Assembly: GCF_947495845.1 (NCBI RefSeq)
Contig: NZ_CANMAO010000027.1
Span: 1 to 58,049 of the forward strand
Length of the DNA: 58,049 nucleotides
Reading direction: 5' to 3'
DNA from: an uncultured Endozoicomonas sp.
Lineage (GTDB): Bacteria; Pseudomonadota; Gammaproteobacteria; Pseudomonadales; Endozoicomonadaceae
The position numbers and the translations under genes were made by a program. Shown piece by piece: positions 57,640-58,049 of the stretch. Numbering within the stretch: the first letter of the stretch is position 1; every line of letters starts with the position of its first letter. Under the pieces are notes generated by a model. It worked only from the letters and a program-made list of their open reading frames with translations. It had not been told where the DNA came from and did no database searches.

Positions 57640-58049
57640 ATGGCTGCCATGCTCACTTCAGATCATCGAACAATCCTCCGGGAACTCGCTTTTTATACAA
57701 CCTTTCTTGCCAGAGCGCTATCACCAACCGCAGTACCAACGTTCTGCGAACTGCTCTTTGGTTGCATGCTTTCAGGGGATGGATTTGTTACACATGCATT
57801 GTTGTCTATAGATTATCAATGCGTCTGGAGTAGCTATCATCACTGGATCTCTCACGGTAAGTGGCGATGGAAGCACTTGGCGTGTCGTTTGATCCGACTG
57901 GCGTGTTCAAAAGCCCCAACAGATGAACCAATCACTCTTGCACTGGATGATTGGGTTATCGAGCGATACTCCGATAAAGCCCCTGCTTGTCGAACCCATC
58001 ATCAGCACAGTAAAAAACGTAACCGTCCGACGTATATCTGGGGGCAGTG
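57640..58049 (+). CDS. DDE transposase, 3' end outside window
   Basis: Open from ATG 57640 to the last base. The translation begins MAAMLTSDHRTILRELAFY and contains TFCELLFGCMLSGDGFVTHALLS, SSYHHWISHGKWRWKHLACRLIR and LALDDWVIERYSDKAPACRTHHQHSKKRN. The LALDDWVIER segment looks like the first Asp of an IS4/IS701-type DDE nuclease domain. About 136 residues are visible and the rest lies beyond the edge. I found no inverted repeat between 57513 and 57640, although the element's left end should be there. Confidence 0.75.
   Translation, partial: MAAMLTSDHRTILRELAFYTTFLARALSPTAVPTFCELLFGCMLSGDGFVTHALLSIDYQCVWSSYHHWISHGKWRWKHLACRLIRLACSKAPTDEPITLALDDWVIERYSDKAPACRTHHQHSKKRNRPTYIWGQ

Overview
The window looks like chromosome of a free-living or host-associated gammaproteobacterium. 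The core gene order (queG / nnr-tsaE-amiB-mutL ... miaA-hfq-hflX ... hflK-hflC-DUF2065-hisZ-purA-rnr ... rlmB ... rpsF-rpsR-DUF2232-rplI-dnaB) is the one I know from Pseudomonas and the Oceanospirillales. MutL carries the endonuclease motif found in lineages without MutH. GC content looks moderate, the intergenic spacers hold several palindromic repeat families, and there is a transposase at the right edge, which together fit a marine Oceanospirillales-type genome (for example the Endozoicomonas/Hahella side). The genus-level guess is inference only. I saw no rRNA, tRNA or CRISPR array.

Layout: 1-5.5 kb holds the end of srkA, then dnaB, a small membrane protein with a HEPN-like motif, and the ribosomal operon rpsF-rpsR-DUF2232-rplI, all on the minus strand except srkA. 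5.8-14.6 kb (plus) is an insertion: tamA-tamB, then a 981-residue secreted M19-dipeptidase-like protein with ricin-type lectin repeats. 14.9-22 kb has rlmB and rnr, which are usually adjacent, split by a MocR regulator with a divergent FMN-binding protein and a BigR-type persulfide-sensing module (ArsR repressor plus two YeeE/YedE half-transporters). 22.4-31.8 kb is core: purA, hisZ, DUF2065, hflC, hflK, an extra bacteriohemerythrin with a perfect FNR/Anr box, hflX, hfq, miaA.

31.8-48.9 kb is a 17-kb insertion exactly between miaA and mutL, which normally adjoin. It contains a YCF48-type propeller protein and an RND/MMPL transporter (plus strand), a four-gene nucleoside-type ABC transporter with BMP-family binding protein, a PQQ-like beta-propeller protein, DUF1329, DUF1302, a lipoprotein alkylsulfatase of the SdsA1 type, and a divergent AraC regulator. 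The sulfatase/AraC intergenic region holds a 21-bp-spaced direct repeat of the kind AraC proteins bind. The most interesting idea in the window is that the DUF1302, DUF1329, RND and YCF48 proteins are an envelope lipid-handling machine placed, with the sulfatase, under this regulator for sulfated amphiphiles.

48.9-56.1 kb returns to core: mutL, amiB, tsaE, nnr, queG and an UPF0126/TRIC membrane protein. The last 2 kb is decaying or mobile: a GH1 beta-glucosidase pseudogene, a lysine-rich orphan gene with a near-perfect Shine-Dalgarno, and a truncated transposase open at the window edge.

Three dispersed repeat families are visible: a 159-bp imperfect palindrome (two full copies in opposite orientation plus one end fragment), an ERIC-like element (two copies in opposite orientation), and a short REP-like hairpin pair (two loci).
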